Source: Podaxis mareebaensis (Eukaryota > Basidiomycota > Agaricomycetes > Agaricales > Agaricaceae). From it: 64,000 bases of DNA. The position numbers and the translations under genes are program-made. Positions 38,136 through 51,718 of this stretch are shown in pieces (position 1 is the stretch's first letter; each line of letters opens with the position of its first letter). The stretch lies in contig JAEUWP010000353.1 in NCBI GenBank assembly GCA_018524725.1, positions 60,119-124,118 on the forward strand, read 5' to 3'. Below the pieces are notes generated by a model, which was not told where the DNA came from, made no database searches, and saw only the letters and a list, made by a program, of their open reading frames with translations.

Positions 38136-38684
38136 GACCAGTAAATGCCCAATACCCAGCCTTTTACGCACGAATGGCGCGAACATCTGTAATGTCCAGT
38201 CGCGTAAGGGGACGTGGATGGCACGTATGACGTCTTAGAGTTTTGGCGTATAGCGTTGACGCCGGCGGAAGGTCTTTTTACCCTTTCTAGGAATTACATG
38301 CATAGTTAAATTGGTTGCATGCGATATCTGCGTATTGCCCCCGGGTTAGGTAACATCTTGAAAATCAACATCAAGTTCACATATGTACTGTATCCATCAA
38401 GAATACCTGTACAAGAGGCTCGGAGTCTCTGGGTTTCAAAGATTATACACCGGAACTTATCTATGGTCCCTTCTCCTATTCGTGCATTTCGGTCTGATCG
38501 AATTTGACGAATCTGCTGGAATGCTTAATGGCAACCAAACTAAGTCTGGAATAACACATATTAAGATAACCACAGTGAGAAGTCCGGATATCTAAGTGGG
38601 TAGCTGCAGTTCATAAAATAACTCAGCGCCTCGCGATCCGTGGTGCCCGTCCAAAAACTGGAATAATCATATCCGAAAGGTTCT
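38136..38684. other. Intergenic with decayed fragments
   Basis: No intact gene. A frame at 38383-38595 carries the short GH128-like stretch listed next. The right end is the 3' flank of MCR1. Confidence 0.4.
38512..38565 (+). pseudogene. Possible GH128 gene relic
   Basis: The translated stretch MLNGNQTKSGITHI matches ILNANQTKSAITWI of the intact GH128 gene (13300-13342) at 10 of 14 positions. The similarity is short and flanks do not extend it convincingly, so this may be a decayed fragment or chance. Confidence 0.3.
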
Positions 38685-40100
38685 TCAAAACTTGAAGACC
38701 TAGCAACATCGGACCGGCATTAGCGGACTCCCCAAAAAGCGAGGAGCTTATCAACTCTCACCTGATCCTCGGTATATCCCAACTCCTTAAGAATACCACC
38801 AAGCGCTCCCTGCTTCATGCCGTCCTTATTCCCAGCCACAGCGGCAACTTGTCCAGGAGGTCCGCAGACGAAAATCTTGATCTTGTCCTTCAACTCGGCT
38901 GGCCCAACGTGTTTCTTTATGACGTCCGCATTGATGAAACCCGAAGGACCTAAGAAGACGGGATATTTTTGATACGCGTGAATACACGATTTCTTGAACA
39001 GCCACTACGCAGATCGACGTCATTTATGACCAACTGACCTTTCCAGCTCTCACTCGGTTTGTCGACAAGATAGACTAGGTCGAATTTGTCGCTGTACTTT
39101 TTCTTAAGGGCGTCGAATTCCTCCCGGAGAAGGATGTCTTTTTCAGTGACATTAGAGAAGAGGAGGGTGAATTTGGTTTTGTTAGTAGGCGATTCAAGGG
39201 CATGGGTGAGGAGCTGATAGAGGGGCGTGCTGTTAAGTGAGGTCAGTGAACAGGAACCGGGTTTCATACCGGCGTGAGAGAAAGAAGTTGCTTACATTCC
39301 ACTACCGCCGCCGATAAGTGCGATTTGGTCAAACTCGTTCTCTGGTGGCGAAGGGTGTGTGATTAATATGTGTAGGAATCAGAAAGTAACGAAGAGAAGT
39401 ACGAGGTACGCACCTTTGTATGGGAACTTGTGAATGGGGCCCTTCATCGCCAAGGTTTCGCCCTCCTACACACGCCGGTCAATTATGTCGTCGCCTAGGC
39501 AACGAGGGAGAGGACGCACTTTCAACGAATGGATGTATTTGGACGCATTGCCAGTGTCATACTTCTTAATGAGGAGCGTGAGCTCACCGGGTTGTTCAGG
39601 AGGGGAAATGGGCGTGTAAGGACGGATGATGGGCTTGCCCTTGTCATTCAGCAAAGCCTGTGGATCAGATGACTTGACAAGTAAGCAAGAAGCAACCGGA
39701 ATGAGGGAGGCCTCGTCATTTGGGAGTTCAAAAATGAACCTGACGCGTATGTGAGCGCAAGGGGAAAAAGAAAAATCAAGGAACGGACTTGGAGGTGTTG
39801 TGATTGTAAGGAATAATTTTCTTGAGCTTAAAGTCCTTCCAATTGTCTGGGTCAAGCGGGCTCTTTTCCTGTTTGGGTTTTGGAGGAGGGGCAAGCTTCT
39901 CGAGATAGTAATATACGCCTGCACCGCCTATGCCTGCACCGATGAGGTACAGCGGGAGATTTGAGGGCTTTTGCTGGGGAGCAGTGGAGGCAAAGCGGCG
40001 TCCCTACAAGACATATAAGAGGTTGGCCGGGAATGCTGGGGGACGTGTGACTCACGAGGACGCGTGGAGAGGAGGCCAAGGCGGTACGAAGGAGAGACAT
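38685..40100 (-). CDS. MCR1: NADH-cytochrome b5 reductase, mitochondrial type
   Basis: FAD enzyme that passes electrons from NADH to cytochrome b5 and related acceptors (ergosterol synthesis, antioxidant recycling). The N-terminus [15 protein letters not shown] plus RRFAS is presequence-like, followed by a TM segment ([20 protein letters not shown]), as in outer-membrane/intermembrane-space Mcr1. FAD motif [27 protein letters not shown], the NAD-binding block [37 protein letters not shown] and the C-terminal [15 protein letters not shown] are intact. Six or so introns; the last exon encodes only VFKF (TGA 38685-38687). About 340 residues. Divergent from HOG1. Confidence 0.94.
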
Positions 40101-40275
40101 GGTAGAGCAGTAGGAAGAGTACGGGAGGAGTCTAAAAATTGCGTCATAGGGCTGACAACCCCCCTGATAAGTAGCGCAGAAATGTTATCAGCAATACTTA
40201 TTACAAATGGAAACTGCCCAGAAGCCACTCCCCTCTACCTCGACCCCATCCACCTTTCCTCCTCCTCCTCAACAA
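40101..40275. promoter_or_regulatory. Bidirectional promoter, MCR1 / HOG1
   Basis: 175 bp between divergent start codons, the tightest pair in the window. A CT-rich stretch (40228-40272) directly precedes the HOG1 ATG. No TATA box recognised. Confidence 0.5.
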
Positions 40276-42004
<1,729 letters not shown>

Positions 42005-42718
42005 ATTTCTTTTCAGTGTCTCCCTTATTACCCCTATGTGGGCCTGCTCCTATCTGGCATTCCTCTGGGATTTGAAACAAGCATGCTCCTATCAGCTTGA
42101 GCACTCGTTGCCATTAGTAGTACCGCTATCACGCCAAGATCCATGCACACCTCTACATTTCCCGTAGCCTTGTCTTGTACATCGTAATATTTTTCCCCTA
42201 TCAATATTTGGCTCCACCTTTTCTTCTTCTTCCATGTATTTACTATGTGTGTAGGTGTTCTACTCTGCGTCTCCTATGTTTTGCTGGTCCATCTTTATTA
42301 CACGTGTATGTGGACAAATTGATAGTCACTTTGGATTCTTCCTACTTGCAATGACCTGTGATTGGCCAGTAATGATGGTATGACCGCGGTAAACAGACGC
42401 CTAACTGGGTCTATTTCCTCGTCTTTCAGGTTGTTGCGACAGCTATCGGGAGACTCAAGCTTTTCAGCAGCGCGGCACACTACTTGAATGCTTGATTCCG
42501 TTTAAACAAACAAACTGTCTGTGCTTTATTGAGGCTGCTACAGTTATTGATTATCCTCGGAAGGATCAGTCACCCTAACTTTTCGTTCTGCCGAGTTCGA
42601 ATGGCCAGACGTTGATCGGGATTTCTGGCTTCTTTTGAACTCGAAACATCACACGCGAAGCATCCAGTCAGCCTATACGTTGCAGGCAGAATAGCTCGAG
42701 TGACTAGAGCACCCATTC
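42005..42718. other. Intergenic, no gene seen
   Basis: 3' flank of HOG1 and 5' flank of the DNA methyltransferase gene. Short frames only. Confidence 0.4.
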
Positions 42719-45700
42719 ATGGCCCGCCGAAGACCGAGTGCATTCGAAGTCTCGTTTCCGGAAGAAGTCAGGCGAGAGGAAGAGTTGCGAAAGAAGAGGG
42801 AGGAAGATGAAAAGGAAAGGAAGAGATTAGAGGGTATTCTCGCAATGCAGCAGATGAATCAGAAAAAGTTGAAGCAGAAGGAACGTGAAAAGCTCAAGCA
42901 GAAGGAGAAGGAAAAGCAGAGAGCAGTTGGGAGCACGGGTGCCGGGACGAAGAAGAGGGCTGTCGAGGTGAACGAGGAGGATGAGGATGAAGGAATGGAG
43001 GTTGTTCAACCTCGAGTGAGTGCATGGGTTCTATGCACTTGGGAGTATTCAAGTTGACAGTGTGCATGGTATAGCCTACGAAGAAACTACAATTGGATTT
43101 ACGTATGTTCTCAACCTTTCTGAAGACTCGAACCACAAGGAAATCACCCGCGACTTTTGGTTCATAGCGACGGAATACTACGTTCCACAGGGCAATGAAG
43201 TCCGAGAGAGCGCAGAAACGTTCCTCGAAGGCGAGGACGAGCTCTTTTCCGACTCTGACACCGATGATGTGGACACCGATTCCAACTCTCGACATGGTTC
43301 ACGCCAACCGACTCGCCAACCGAAGCCAAGAGAGAAGCCGATCCGACTGCTTACGGAGTTTACGATTTTCGACTCAAGACACCGAAACGAGTATGTTGTG
43401 TTGTCGAAGATTGAGGAAGAGGACGGTGTAGATCGGAGGTTTGAGGTCGTCGGGTGGGTTGTCCCGTTTTATGAGGATGAAGATGACCTCCTTGGCGAGG
43501 ATGGGGACGAGGGCGGTGGCGATGAGGAGATTGAGCCGGTGCTTATGCGCGTTGGGCCTGTGTTGAGGTACTCCGTGGATTGGACGAAGGATAAGGAGTA
43601 CGTCTTTCTTCACTCGATTTTGGCATCTACTGATGTTATACTGGCGTTCAGTCCGATCTACATTGAGACCCAACATGCCTGGTATATCCTCAAGATGCCA
43701 GCGGAAAAGTATACGCGATGGTATCAGGCATTTTATACGCCTCGTCGTGTTGCACAGTTGATCATCTCGAATGCAATCAAGAGACTGCATATGGGATTCG
43801 ACGCGTTTGTACATGGGATACTTGCTGCCTCGATGGATATTGTCGGGACAAGATTCGAAGAGGACGATTTATGGAATGCGGTATGATCTCTTTATCTCAC
43901 AGTTCATCATCAGACAATTGAATGTCTATCAGGCTGAAGTCATCCGGGATGCAATCGATGAAGTTGAGAAGGAACACCCGGACACTCGCGTTCGACGTGT
44001 CCCTGCAATATCCCATATCCTCCAACACGCGCCACCTCGCACCCTAAACCCCCTCTCGCGCTCGTCCACCTCTCGCGGCTTATCATCCCTCCACAACCAC
44101 CTACATGGCCCAAACAGACTCAAAACTTACTATGGTCTCACCGTCGGAACCAGAAATCCAGATATCAACGTTCTTAAACCAGAAAACCAAAACCCCACCA
44201 ACGTCACACCACTCATTGCATCTCTTGCGAAGGGGTATGTGAATGAGGAGCTGATTGTAGTGGGCCCGCCGCCGAAGAAGGTTGATGAGATGGCCATAGA
44301 GCAGCAAAGGAGGAAGGTGTTGGGTGTGTTGTGGAAATTGATTGAAAGAGCGAGAAGTGGGATGTTAGACGTCGATTGGAAGAAGGAGGACAGGATTAAC
44401 CCGAGGAGTAACTATTTGAGAAGGGTGTGGGTTGGTGGAGAGGCTTACAAAGTGAGCACTCGACAGCTGAGTCCAGGAGACGGTACTGATGATCCTCTGA
44501 TTACAAGCCAGGAGATTTTGTGCTCGTGCCGCATGGGAAATATGGGACGAGGGATCCGCCAGAATGGCCGAAGGACATCCGACATTTGCCTTCGACTGCG
44601 ACTATCGCGAGTTATTTCTGGTGTGATTTTCACCCTTAGGTCTTGCACTTCGTGTCACGATGGCTGAGCACGATCTATCGGCAGGTTTGCAAGGATAATG
44701 TATATCAAGAATGAGGAGCAGATCGCGCATGTTCAATGGCTTGAACATGCTTCGCAGACAATGCTACAAGAACTCGCCAATCCCCAAGAATTATTCTTTT
44801 GCAACTTGTGCAATCCTGTATCATTGGGAGCGTTAATTGCGAAGGTCAAAGTTCATCTGAATCCACCTGGATCTGTGAAACCAGACGAATATTTCGTAAG
44901 GTAGTCACCGATGTGTCTTCGTCGTCGATGAAACGAATTCAAATCCTCTGTTGACAGATTCATCCATGACAAAGTCCTCGCAACTTTCGTCGCCTTTGGT
45001 AGCGACTATCATCAACACCTAGAACACTACGCTTTGCCGACTAGCTCTAACCGCAACGACGCGCCTGCATTGGATCACTGTCCCTCATGCATCACTATGG
45101 AAGATGACAATCACAAACTCCAGTGGCAGCATGAATCCAAAAAATCTTCAAACAGCATCAAAGGGAAAGAGCAGGAAGACCAAGGCATCGTATTCAATGG
45201 CAAGGCGTATCACATTTTCGACTTTGTGTTATATCGTGCGGAAAAGGGCCCTTCACATATTGGCCAGATCATCGACATGCAGTTCCCTCCCAGAAGCACA
45301 AGTAGAACGTCGATGAATCTGAAAGTGAAGAAAGTGGGGAGGATATGGGATCTCGTTGGTAAGATTGTGGATCCAGATGAGGAAATGAAGGACGAAGTAC
45401 GTGCTCCAGATTGCTGCATTTGCATTGTTCGCTTATGACTTCCTATCAGAGACATGTCTTCTTGACTGACGAAGAAGCCGTCATACCTTACACCAACATC
45501 ATAACTAAATGTTTTGTCCTCTCCCGGGAATCCTTCGGGCAACGTCTATCATTACGCAACTGGCTCAATCCATCACCATACCATTTTTACCTCCGCTACC
45601 GGTTCCCGAAACTTCGGCCTCAATCATGGGACGAAAAGGCTCGAGTCTCTTTCCGGGATCTCAGTGTGTGCAAGACGTGTACAGAGGAAGCGATAGCGTG

Positions 45701-47855
45701 GTACTACGACATTCAAGAGTTCAAGAACAAAATGCAAGAAACGCCATTGGAGGTGCTAGATCTGTTTGGCGGTGTGGGTGCGTTCAGTTCCGGGTTGAAG
45801 GAAGGGAGCGGGTGTCTGAAGATTTCTCGCGCTGTGGAAATTAGTCCGAGTGCTGCGAGAAGTTTCAGGTAAGTTATCTATTACTTTTTTCTTGGATGTT
45901 AAGGTGATGAGTGGGCATCTGCCTATTTTCCATCTCATAGCAATAATTCTCCTGGGACAGAGGTTATCAATCAATGTGTCAATGTCGTGCTGCGTTACGT
46001 GATCAAGAAACATGAAGGTCATCCTGTTGAACGTCCGTTGCAACTTTGGGATGGTAAAACTCCCATCCCTGATCTGCCAACGCCAGGTAGTGTTGATGTA
46101 ATAACCGCTGGTTTTCCTTGGTACGTTTTTCCTCCGCATTTTGCCGTTTCTTCCCAAAATATCCTTTTGCTACATTGGAGCTAAACTTCGACCTGCATAT
46201 AGCCAAACCCACTCCAGGCTTAACATGTTCAAAACCGCTAATGACATCAAGTCCAACCTTATGCTCACCGCCCTATCCTGGGTTGATTTTTACCGCCCCA
46301 AATTTGTGTACATGGAAAATGTGACCGGGTTCTTGAGTTTCCATCTTAATACGAGACAGGCAACGCTGCATAGGGTGGAGGGCGGAGTGACGATGGGTGG
46401 GCTGAAGCTGTTGGTACGAGCCCTGTTGGAAATGGGGTATGCAGACGTCTCCATCTCTTGCTAACGCATATGATGACAATCCTGAACTCCTTGCAGGTAT
46501 CAGGTTCGATACAGTCTTCTTCAAGCAGGACACTACGGCACCCCGCAACGCCGTGTGCGATTCTTCCTTATTGCTGCGCAATCTAGCCCTATTCTGTTAC
46601 CACTCCCGGAACTCCCACAACCGACGCACGATTTTCCGCAGACGCACAAGCTATTTATTACGATGCCGAACGGTGATGTTGTGAGACCTATACGTCCTGG
46701 CCCTGGGACGGCCCCGCACCCGTTCGTGTCGATTGAGGATGCTATTGGAGATTTGCCAAGATTTGACTGGTATACTTGCGTTTTCCTTTCGTGCCTGCTA
46801 TCCATTTGACTGACACTACCCTATCGGGACAGGAAACCCCCTGGACACAAGTATAATGTAGGATATCGAGCTCGGAATCTTCAAGATGACGCAAGAAGAG
46901 GTGTACCAGCGCTCGTGTGTGACCGTAAGGAGTCGTATTGTGGGTATAAAGGACACGTGGAATACCATTGTGGACCGCGTACGGCGTATCAGAAGGCTGC
47001 GAGGGAGAAGGAGAGTAAGGATTTGCAGCATTTTACGAAAACTGTCAAGGCGAAGAAGGTCGATCGGTACGTGTTCCCTGACTGGACTGATGGGATACAT
47101 TGAATGAATGTATACTTAGTGTGCTTGCAATTCCAATGAATCCTGCGGCTGATTATCGGAGTACGTTTTCTTTGCGCCAGACCTTATATATGTTTCCGGG
47201 CGCTCATCTATGAGTGGATGTTTAGGCCTAAGAGCGGATATGCACGAATGGCAGTTCGCTAACCCGATTTCGTCCACAGCGAGACGAAACTTCAGACCAG
47301 GTAGTTCCTGTGAATACTTTTACAATTACAAGTTGCTGAGGCTTTGGAAGGACTAGGATGGTACGGACGTCTAGACAAGGACGGATGCTTCCCAACAATC
47401 GTCACCAACGTTGACCCAATGGCGAAACAGAGCCGGGTGTTACATCCCTACGTATGTCCACTATCCTGTTCCTACTGAGAACGCGGGCTGACACTCGATG
47501 AATAGTGCAGGCGAATGGTGACAGTGCGCGAGCTCGCGAGAGCACAAGGATTTCCGGACTGGTTTGTGTTCGAGTCGTTTAAGCATAACGTTGTCACTGT
47601 AAGCTCTTCTCTTCCGCCTCTTCTTTTCTGGCTGAATTGCGATTCGTATTGCAGATGCATAGACAGATTGGTAATGCTGTTCCGCTACCTCTTGCGCGTG
47701 CTCTTGGGAGGGAGTTGGGAGAAGTGATCTTCAAGGAGTGGAAGGAGGGGAGATTGGAGTGGAAAAGGCGGAATGAAGATCAGGACGAAGATCAGGATAT
47801 GCGAGATGTGGATGGAGATTCGGACGTAGATAGTAACGAGGGGTTATACGTTTAG
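42719..47855 (+). CDS. DNMT1-type DNA (cytosine-5) methyltransferase
   Basis: Large C5-cytosine DNA methyltransferase of about 1,200 residues with the fungal DNMT1-like layout. A basic coiled N-terminus ([20 protein letters not shown]) leads to an RFD-like domain ([20 protein letters not shown] to [17 protein letters not shown]). Two BAH-type regions follow ([30 protein letters not shown]). The catalytic domain has motif [19 protein letters not shown], motif IV AGFPCQ (formed by splicing 46120-46201, giving the catalytic Cys), motif [12 protein letters not shown], motif [18 protein letters not shown], motif [16 protein letters not shown] and motif [21 protein letters not shown]. About 15 introns. 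All key motifs are present, so it should be active. No CXXC finger was seen. The tail is acidic. Confidence 0.93.
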
Positions 47856-48134
47856 CTTGCGATTAGAAATTTGGTGTACGTGTTCGTTAGATTTTGTCTC
47901 CCTGGGTGTATCTGGTTAGCCTACGTGAGCATTAAGAGGCAAGTAGTTCTTTGGGTCGTCGAGAACCTACTTGGGAATAACTGCAGCTCGTAAACAGCAA
48001 CACATTGACGGAGATTAAGCACAATCAAGTGTCCTGATAAGGTCCCAACAATCGCAATTGAGATAATGCTCCATCTCTAGATGGTTCTGCTTCAATGATG
48101 GATACCCTGCCGTAACATACGAGAAAGACTCGCC

Positions 48135-48596
48135 TCATACGTCCTCGTCGCCTTCCTGCACTTCATATCCTGCCCAAATAACCTCTGAACAACTCCGGCA
48201 GCCAACTAAATGTTGTCCCTTCTCCATATCTGACTCGGATATGCGGTAGGATCCACCACATCTACACGGATACTCCCAAGCGTCTCCTATTCCTTCAAGA
48301 CTGAGCTGAGTAAATTCCTCTAGGGAGACAACTTGCGCGGGACGAGGACCGAGGGTCTTTGTTCCTTCCTTGTGTTCCTTCAAAGATGCATCGTATTGAG
48401 CCCGAGAAGGTGGCGAAGATAAAATTGTATATGCCTCTTTAATGAGCGCGATGTCGACAGAATCTGTATTGGTATACTGCTTGAGATGGATGTTCTTGTC
48501 TGGGTGGTGTTTGAGGAGGAGAGAGTGGTATGCGAGTTTAATTTCGGCGTATGAAGCAGAGGGTGATATTTCGAGAATCCGGTAGTAATCGTGCAT
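48135..48596 (-). CDS. DPH4: Diphthamide biosynthesis protein 4 (J-domain, CSL zinc)
   Basis: Dph4/DNAJC24 co-chaperone needed with Dph1-Dph3 for the first step of diphthamide formation on EF-2. Single exon, 153 residues. The J-domain spans about residues 3-70 (YYRILEISPSASYAEIKLAY, then LLKHHPDKN with an intact HPD). The C-terminal DPH-type metal-binding domain has CRCGG and GCRSC ligands, ending DEDV. A compact intronless gene, unusual here, convergent with the methyltransferase gene 279 bp away. Confidence 0.93.
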   Translation of the reverse strand: MHDYYRILEISPSASYAEIKLAYHSLLLKHHPDKNIHLKQYTNTDSVDIALIKEAYTILSSPPSRAQYDASLKEHKEGTKTLGPRPAQVVSLEEFTQLSLEGIGDAWEYPCRCGGSYRISESDMEKGQHLVGCRSCSEVIWAGYEVQEGDEDV

Positions 48597-49182
48597 GGAT
48601 GACTATAGAAGGATGAAAGGGCGGCCTCGAGGGTCGTATTTCCCAGTGTCTTTCTGTCAGATTCTGACTTCTGCAGACTTCTGCACGACCACGAGATCAG
48701 AGGTGATTCAAAATCAGTGCAGGGCCGGCGGGCCAATTCCAAGTTTGTCCTGTCCTTTCATCCCGATTGGGACATGTTGCTGTTTTCGGACAAGGCAATG
48801 TCCAAATCTGGGTGTCTCCTTGTTCTCGCCTTTAGACAACTTGGGAGTTTCTCGACGACTGTTGCGACGTATATAATCTTTGACGAGGTGGACAATGGGA
48901 GATCCAACTCGAGCTCTTTCTTCGAGGACCAAGTTCCACATCAATTCGCCCACAGCGACAAATTCCCTCTTGTATTCCTCATTCGCACCCTCGCGGCGAC
49001 ATCACCTTGATCCTCGCATAGAAGATTGGTTATATTCGTGGCCTCAAGAACAGGCCTTCGTCAAACACGTAACGCGTATACCCTCGACGACTTTCCCGTT
49101 TGCATTGTTGCGCTTTTTGGGACGTCTACCGCTCCACTGCACCACTTTGATCACCATCACCGCTCTATAAAATCATCACAAC
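48597..49182. other. Intergenic, promoter of the small Pro/Ser-rich gene
   Basis: Divergent spacer between DPH4 and the next gene. A plus-strand frame at 48880-49170 overlaps the promoter and has no family features. Confidence 0.4.
49166..49172 (+). promoter_or_regulatory. TATA box of the small Pro/Ser-rich gene
   Basis: TATAAAA just 11 bp before the ATG at 49183. This close spacing implies either a very short leader or a start site upstream of the box, so it may not be the working TATA element. Confidence 0.35.
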
Positions 49183-49407
49183 ATGTCGTCGAAGTACGGT
49201 GGCCCCTCTTCCCCTACCTTTGGGTTCTTCCCCACCGGCTCAACTTCACCCAACGCGTTCGCGGGCTTTGTCCCTCCCCAATCGCCGCGTGATTCGCATG
49301 CTATGTACGCCGCGTTCGCTGCCTCTGCAGCAGGTCATCCTCCCACCTCTCCGCAGCCTGTACAGGCCGCCAAGGGGGGATTCAAGAACCTCTTGTCCAG
49401 GAAGTGA
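49183..49407 (+). CDS. Small Pro/Ser/Ala-rich protein, unknown function
   Basis: Single-exon ORF of 74 residues: MSSKYGGPSSPTFGFFPTGS, STSPNAFAGFVPPQSPRDSH, an Ala-rich stretch (MYAAFAASAAGHPP) and a basic end AKGGFKNLLSRK. No signal peptide or TM. Support for reality comes from the good start context (ACAACATGTC) and from a decayed second copy at 51.3 kb aligned along about 75 bp of coding sequence. SP repeats could be phosphorylation sites (inference). I do not recognise a named family. Confidence 0.6.
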   Translation: MSSKYGGPSSPTFGFFPTGSTSPNAFAGFVPPQSPRDSHAMYAAFAASAAGHPPTSPQPVQAAKGGFKNLLSRK

Positions 49408-49897
49408 TTGAACCCCATGGTTCTCCTTCCCCATTGAACACGCATCACTCCAGTCCATTCGTCCTCACCATCACCCTCGTCCAGATTTATTAATGTGTCC
49501 GTCATTGCATGCTACGAAGTATATCACGACTCAGAGTATCTGTACACCATACAGTATTGATCACACTATATCATTAGACAACCCCGCTGTAGTCATAGTA
49601 TTACCGATTTTGTTCTTCGTACCGATTGAATCAATCCACTGGATTGTTGCGTTTCTGACTCAAACGCGTCTTGGTATATCCTCAATTCAGCTCTTCTGCT
49701 CGTGCGTTCGCTGAGGTATGGGCCGCATCGGGTGCATGTGAGCAACGATATATATACTCCTGTTTCATGTCTATCTTACTATACTACCTAGCCGAGAGAT
49801 CTAACAACGGAACTATCAGAGCACTAAATTTCAGAGGCGGTATTTCGAAGGGGTCCCCACCGAGATTTGGCCCGCACAGTGGGGTATAACGGTTTGA
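49408..49897. other. Convergent 3' spacer, no gene seen
   Basis: Between the small gene (plus) and membrane copy 3 (minus). Matches parts of the spacer at 51.4-51.7 kb. Confidence 0.45.
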
Positions 49898-51096
49898 TCA
49901 GATAGCCGAACGGGACGTCGACGAGGACTTGTCTGGTGAGGCTTGAGAGGTTCCAACAGCTACCTCGGTGGAGGCAATGTCAATGTCGCAGTTCCACTGC
50001 AAATTGCTGACTTGGAGCTCCGTCCGCCTTTTCCCTGCTCGTCGTTTGGACACCCTGTAAAAAACAAGGAGGCATGTAACAACCTTGATGGATGGGGCTA
50101 TGTATCAGATCCATAGATAAGATACCGCTTGAGAACTCACTTTCATCATAACGCTGCTACTTGTGAACAAGGGCGACAAGGGGCTGCCATTGGCGTTTGG
50201 GGCGACTGCTGCAAGGGCCCAGGCAGATTCCGGGGCATATGACTGTATGAGCATCGTTACGATCTGTGTATACTCCCTGCTAATTTCTGTTTTTCCTACG
50301 ATACAGTGAGACATTGCGCGTACAACAGATACTGGGCATTACTAACCTATTAACTTGATGTGAATCCTACGTACCAGCATCAAGCGTGCAATTACCAATA
50401 CGGTAACGACGATTGTAAACGCCAACTGGAGCCCAAGCAATGTATTGAAAGCCCATGGTTGGTCGAAGATATTTGGAAGAACCTTTACTCCGAATATCGA
50501 TGCGATATCCATTGCTTGGAATTTTGATTCCATCAGCCGGAGACGCCCAGAACCAGAAATGACATCGCCTTACTTGCAAAACATAGCAAGAGGAAGATCG
50601 GTAGAATCGTAACAATGATGATATACTGCGTCCCACTCCAAACAACCCATAAACGCCAGATCTAATTTATACAATCGGCAAAGATTAATCACAGAAGTGT
50701 TAATAAGCTCAGTTGTATGCCCATCGTCAAAAGATCAAGAGCGACGTTACAAGTGCTATAGACAAATCCAACTGGCTGGGCAAACAGACGCTTCTTTTGA
50801 TACACCATTGGCCCTCCAGGAAAATCGCGGTGATTGATATAGGCCAATTGGTTGACCCGAGCAGTCAATGCGAGAAGGATCGTTCCACATCCCATCATTA
50901 CAGAAGCATAGACAAACGTGAACTTTTTGGGTTTTTGTTGGTGGGTGCCTTTGAACTGAGGATATAGCAATCGAGCGTGGAAGAAATATAGAGCGACCGC
51001 GATCCCATACAGGATTCCATTTATGATTGTCGAACCGATGAGGTCGAAGGCTTCGGCGAGTGTCCCGGCGAATTGGGCTGAAGCAAGTTTGCCCAT
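49898..51096 (-). CDS. Multi-TM membrane protein, copy 3 of 4
   Basis: Minus-strand member of the same family, with equivalent introns. ATG 51096 (MGKLASAQFAGTLAEAFDLI), TM1 GILYGIAVALYFFHARLLYP, TM2 FTFVYASVMMGCGTILLALT, then IWRLWVVWSGTQYIIIVTIL, AFTIVVTVLVIARLMLVRRI, SREYTQIVTMLIQSYAPESA and VVTCLLVFYRVSKRRAGKRR. The tail is Ser/Thr-rich and ends SRSAI (TGA 49898-49900). Relative to the other copies, Pro replaces Leu in the Y-A-L-E-S motif and the first TM has extra aromatic residues, so it is diverging, but all exons remain open. Confidence 0.72.
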
Positions 51097-51299
51097 CAGT
51101 GTAAACTGTGGAATGACAGTTAAACGGCACCCTGCGATTCGATTAACATAGGGCAGTAATAATAGTGTTGACTCCGCAGCAGCTCACAGCTCCGGGGCAA
51201 AAAGGAATGCTTGATCTAAGAGGCGGTGTTATGCCCCCGTAAAGTCTGCCCTTATCATGCTAGCTGTGTTAACAGTGAACCAGTAAATCAAGTTCTAAA

Positions 51300-51400
51300 G
51301 CCGATCGGAATGAAGAGCTCACCGGTTCAACCTTGCCCAAATGCGTTTGCGGTTTCACCCACCCCATCGCTGCGCGATGTGCACGTTATGTTATTGATTG
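51300..51400 (+). pseudogene. Decayed copy of the small Pro/Ser-rich gene
   Basis: The stretch accggttcaaccttgcccaa and its continuation to about 51400 aligns base by base with accggctcaacttcacccaa of the small gene at 49237 onward; translated, SPVQPCPNAFAV and TPSLRDVHVM parallel TGSTSPNAFAGF and PQSPRDSHAM. The start and the basic C-terminus are lost. The rest of 51097-51718 holds no other gene. Confidence 0.7.
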
Positions 51401-51718
51401 TTTCAAGACGTCGAGTGAAAAGCCGGGAGTGCAAGATCGTATCAGATAGCTGGGTCATTCATGTCCCTTGTGATGTCTATAATCTATACCTTTCGATCCA
51501 TGGCCGCTTTCTACAGCCTCAATAGAGCATATTTGCAAACCGTTTTCAAATGTCCTTGTTTCCTTCCCTATTGGCTATGCACGGGTGACACACTATATAA
51601 CATAGCAGCCCATTTACTCTATGTTATATTACACGTATACCCCTCTGTTCTATGCCTATCTTACTATCCAGTCAACGAGTAAGAGCAGAATCACGGAAAA
51701 TCCAATTTCCAGAAACAA

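Noticed and set aside
48880..49170. 96-codon ORF before the small Pro/Ser-rich gene
   Set aside because: Ends in the promoter of a better supported gene and has no conserved features.
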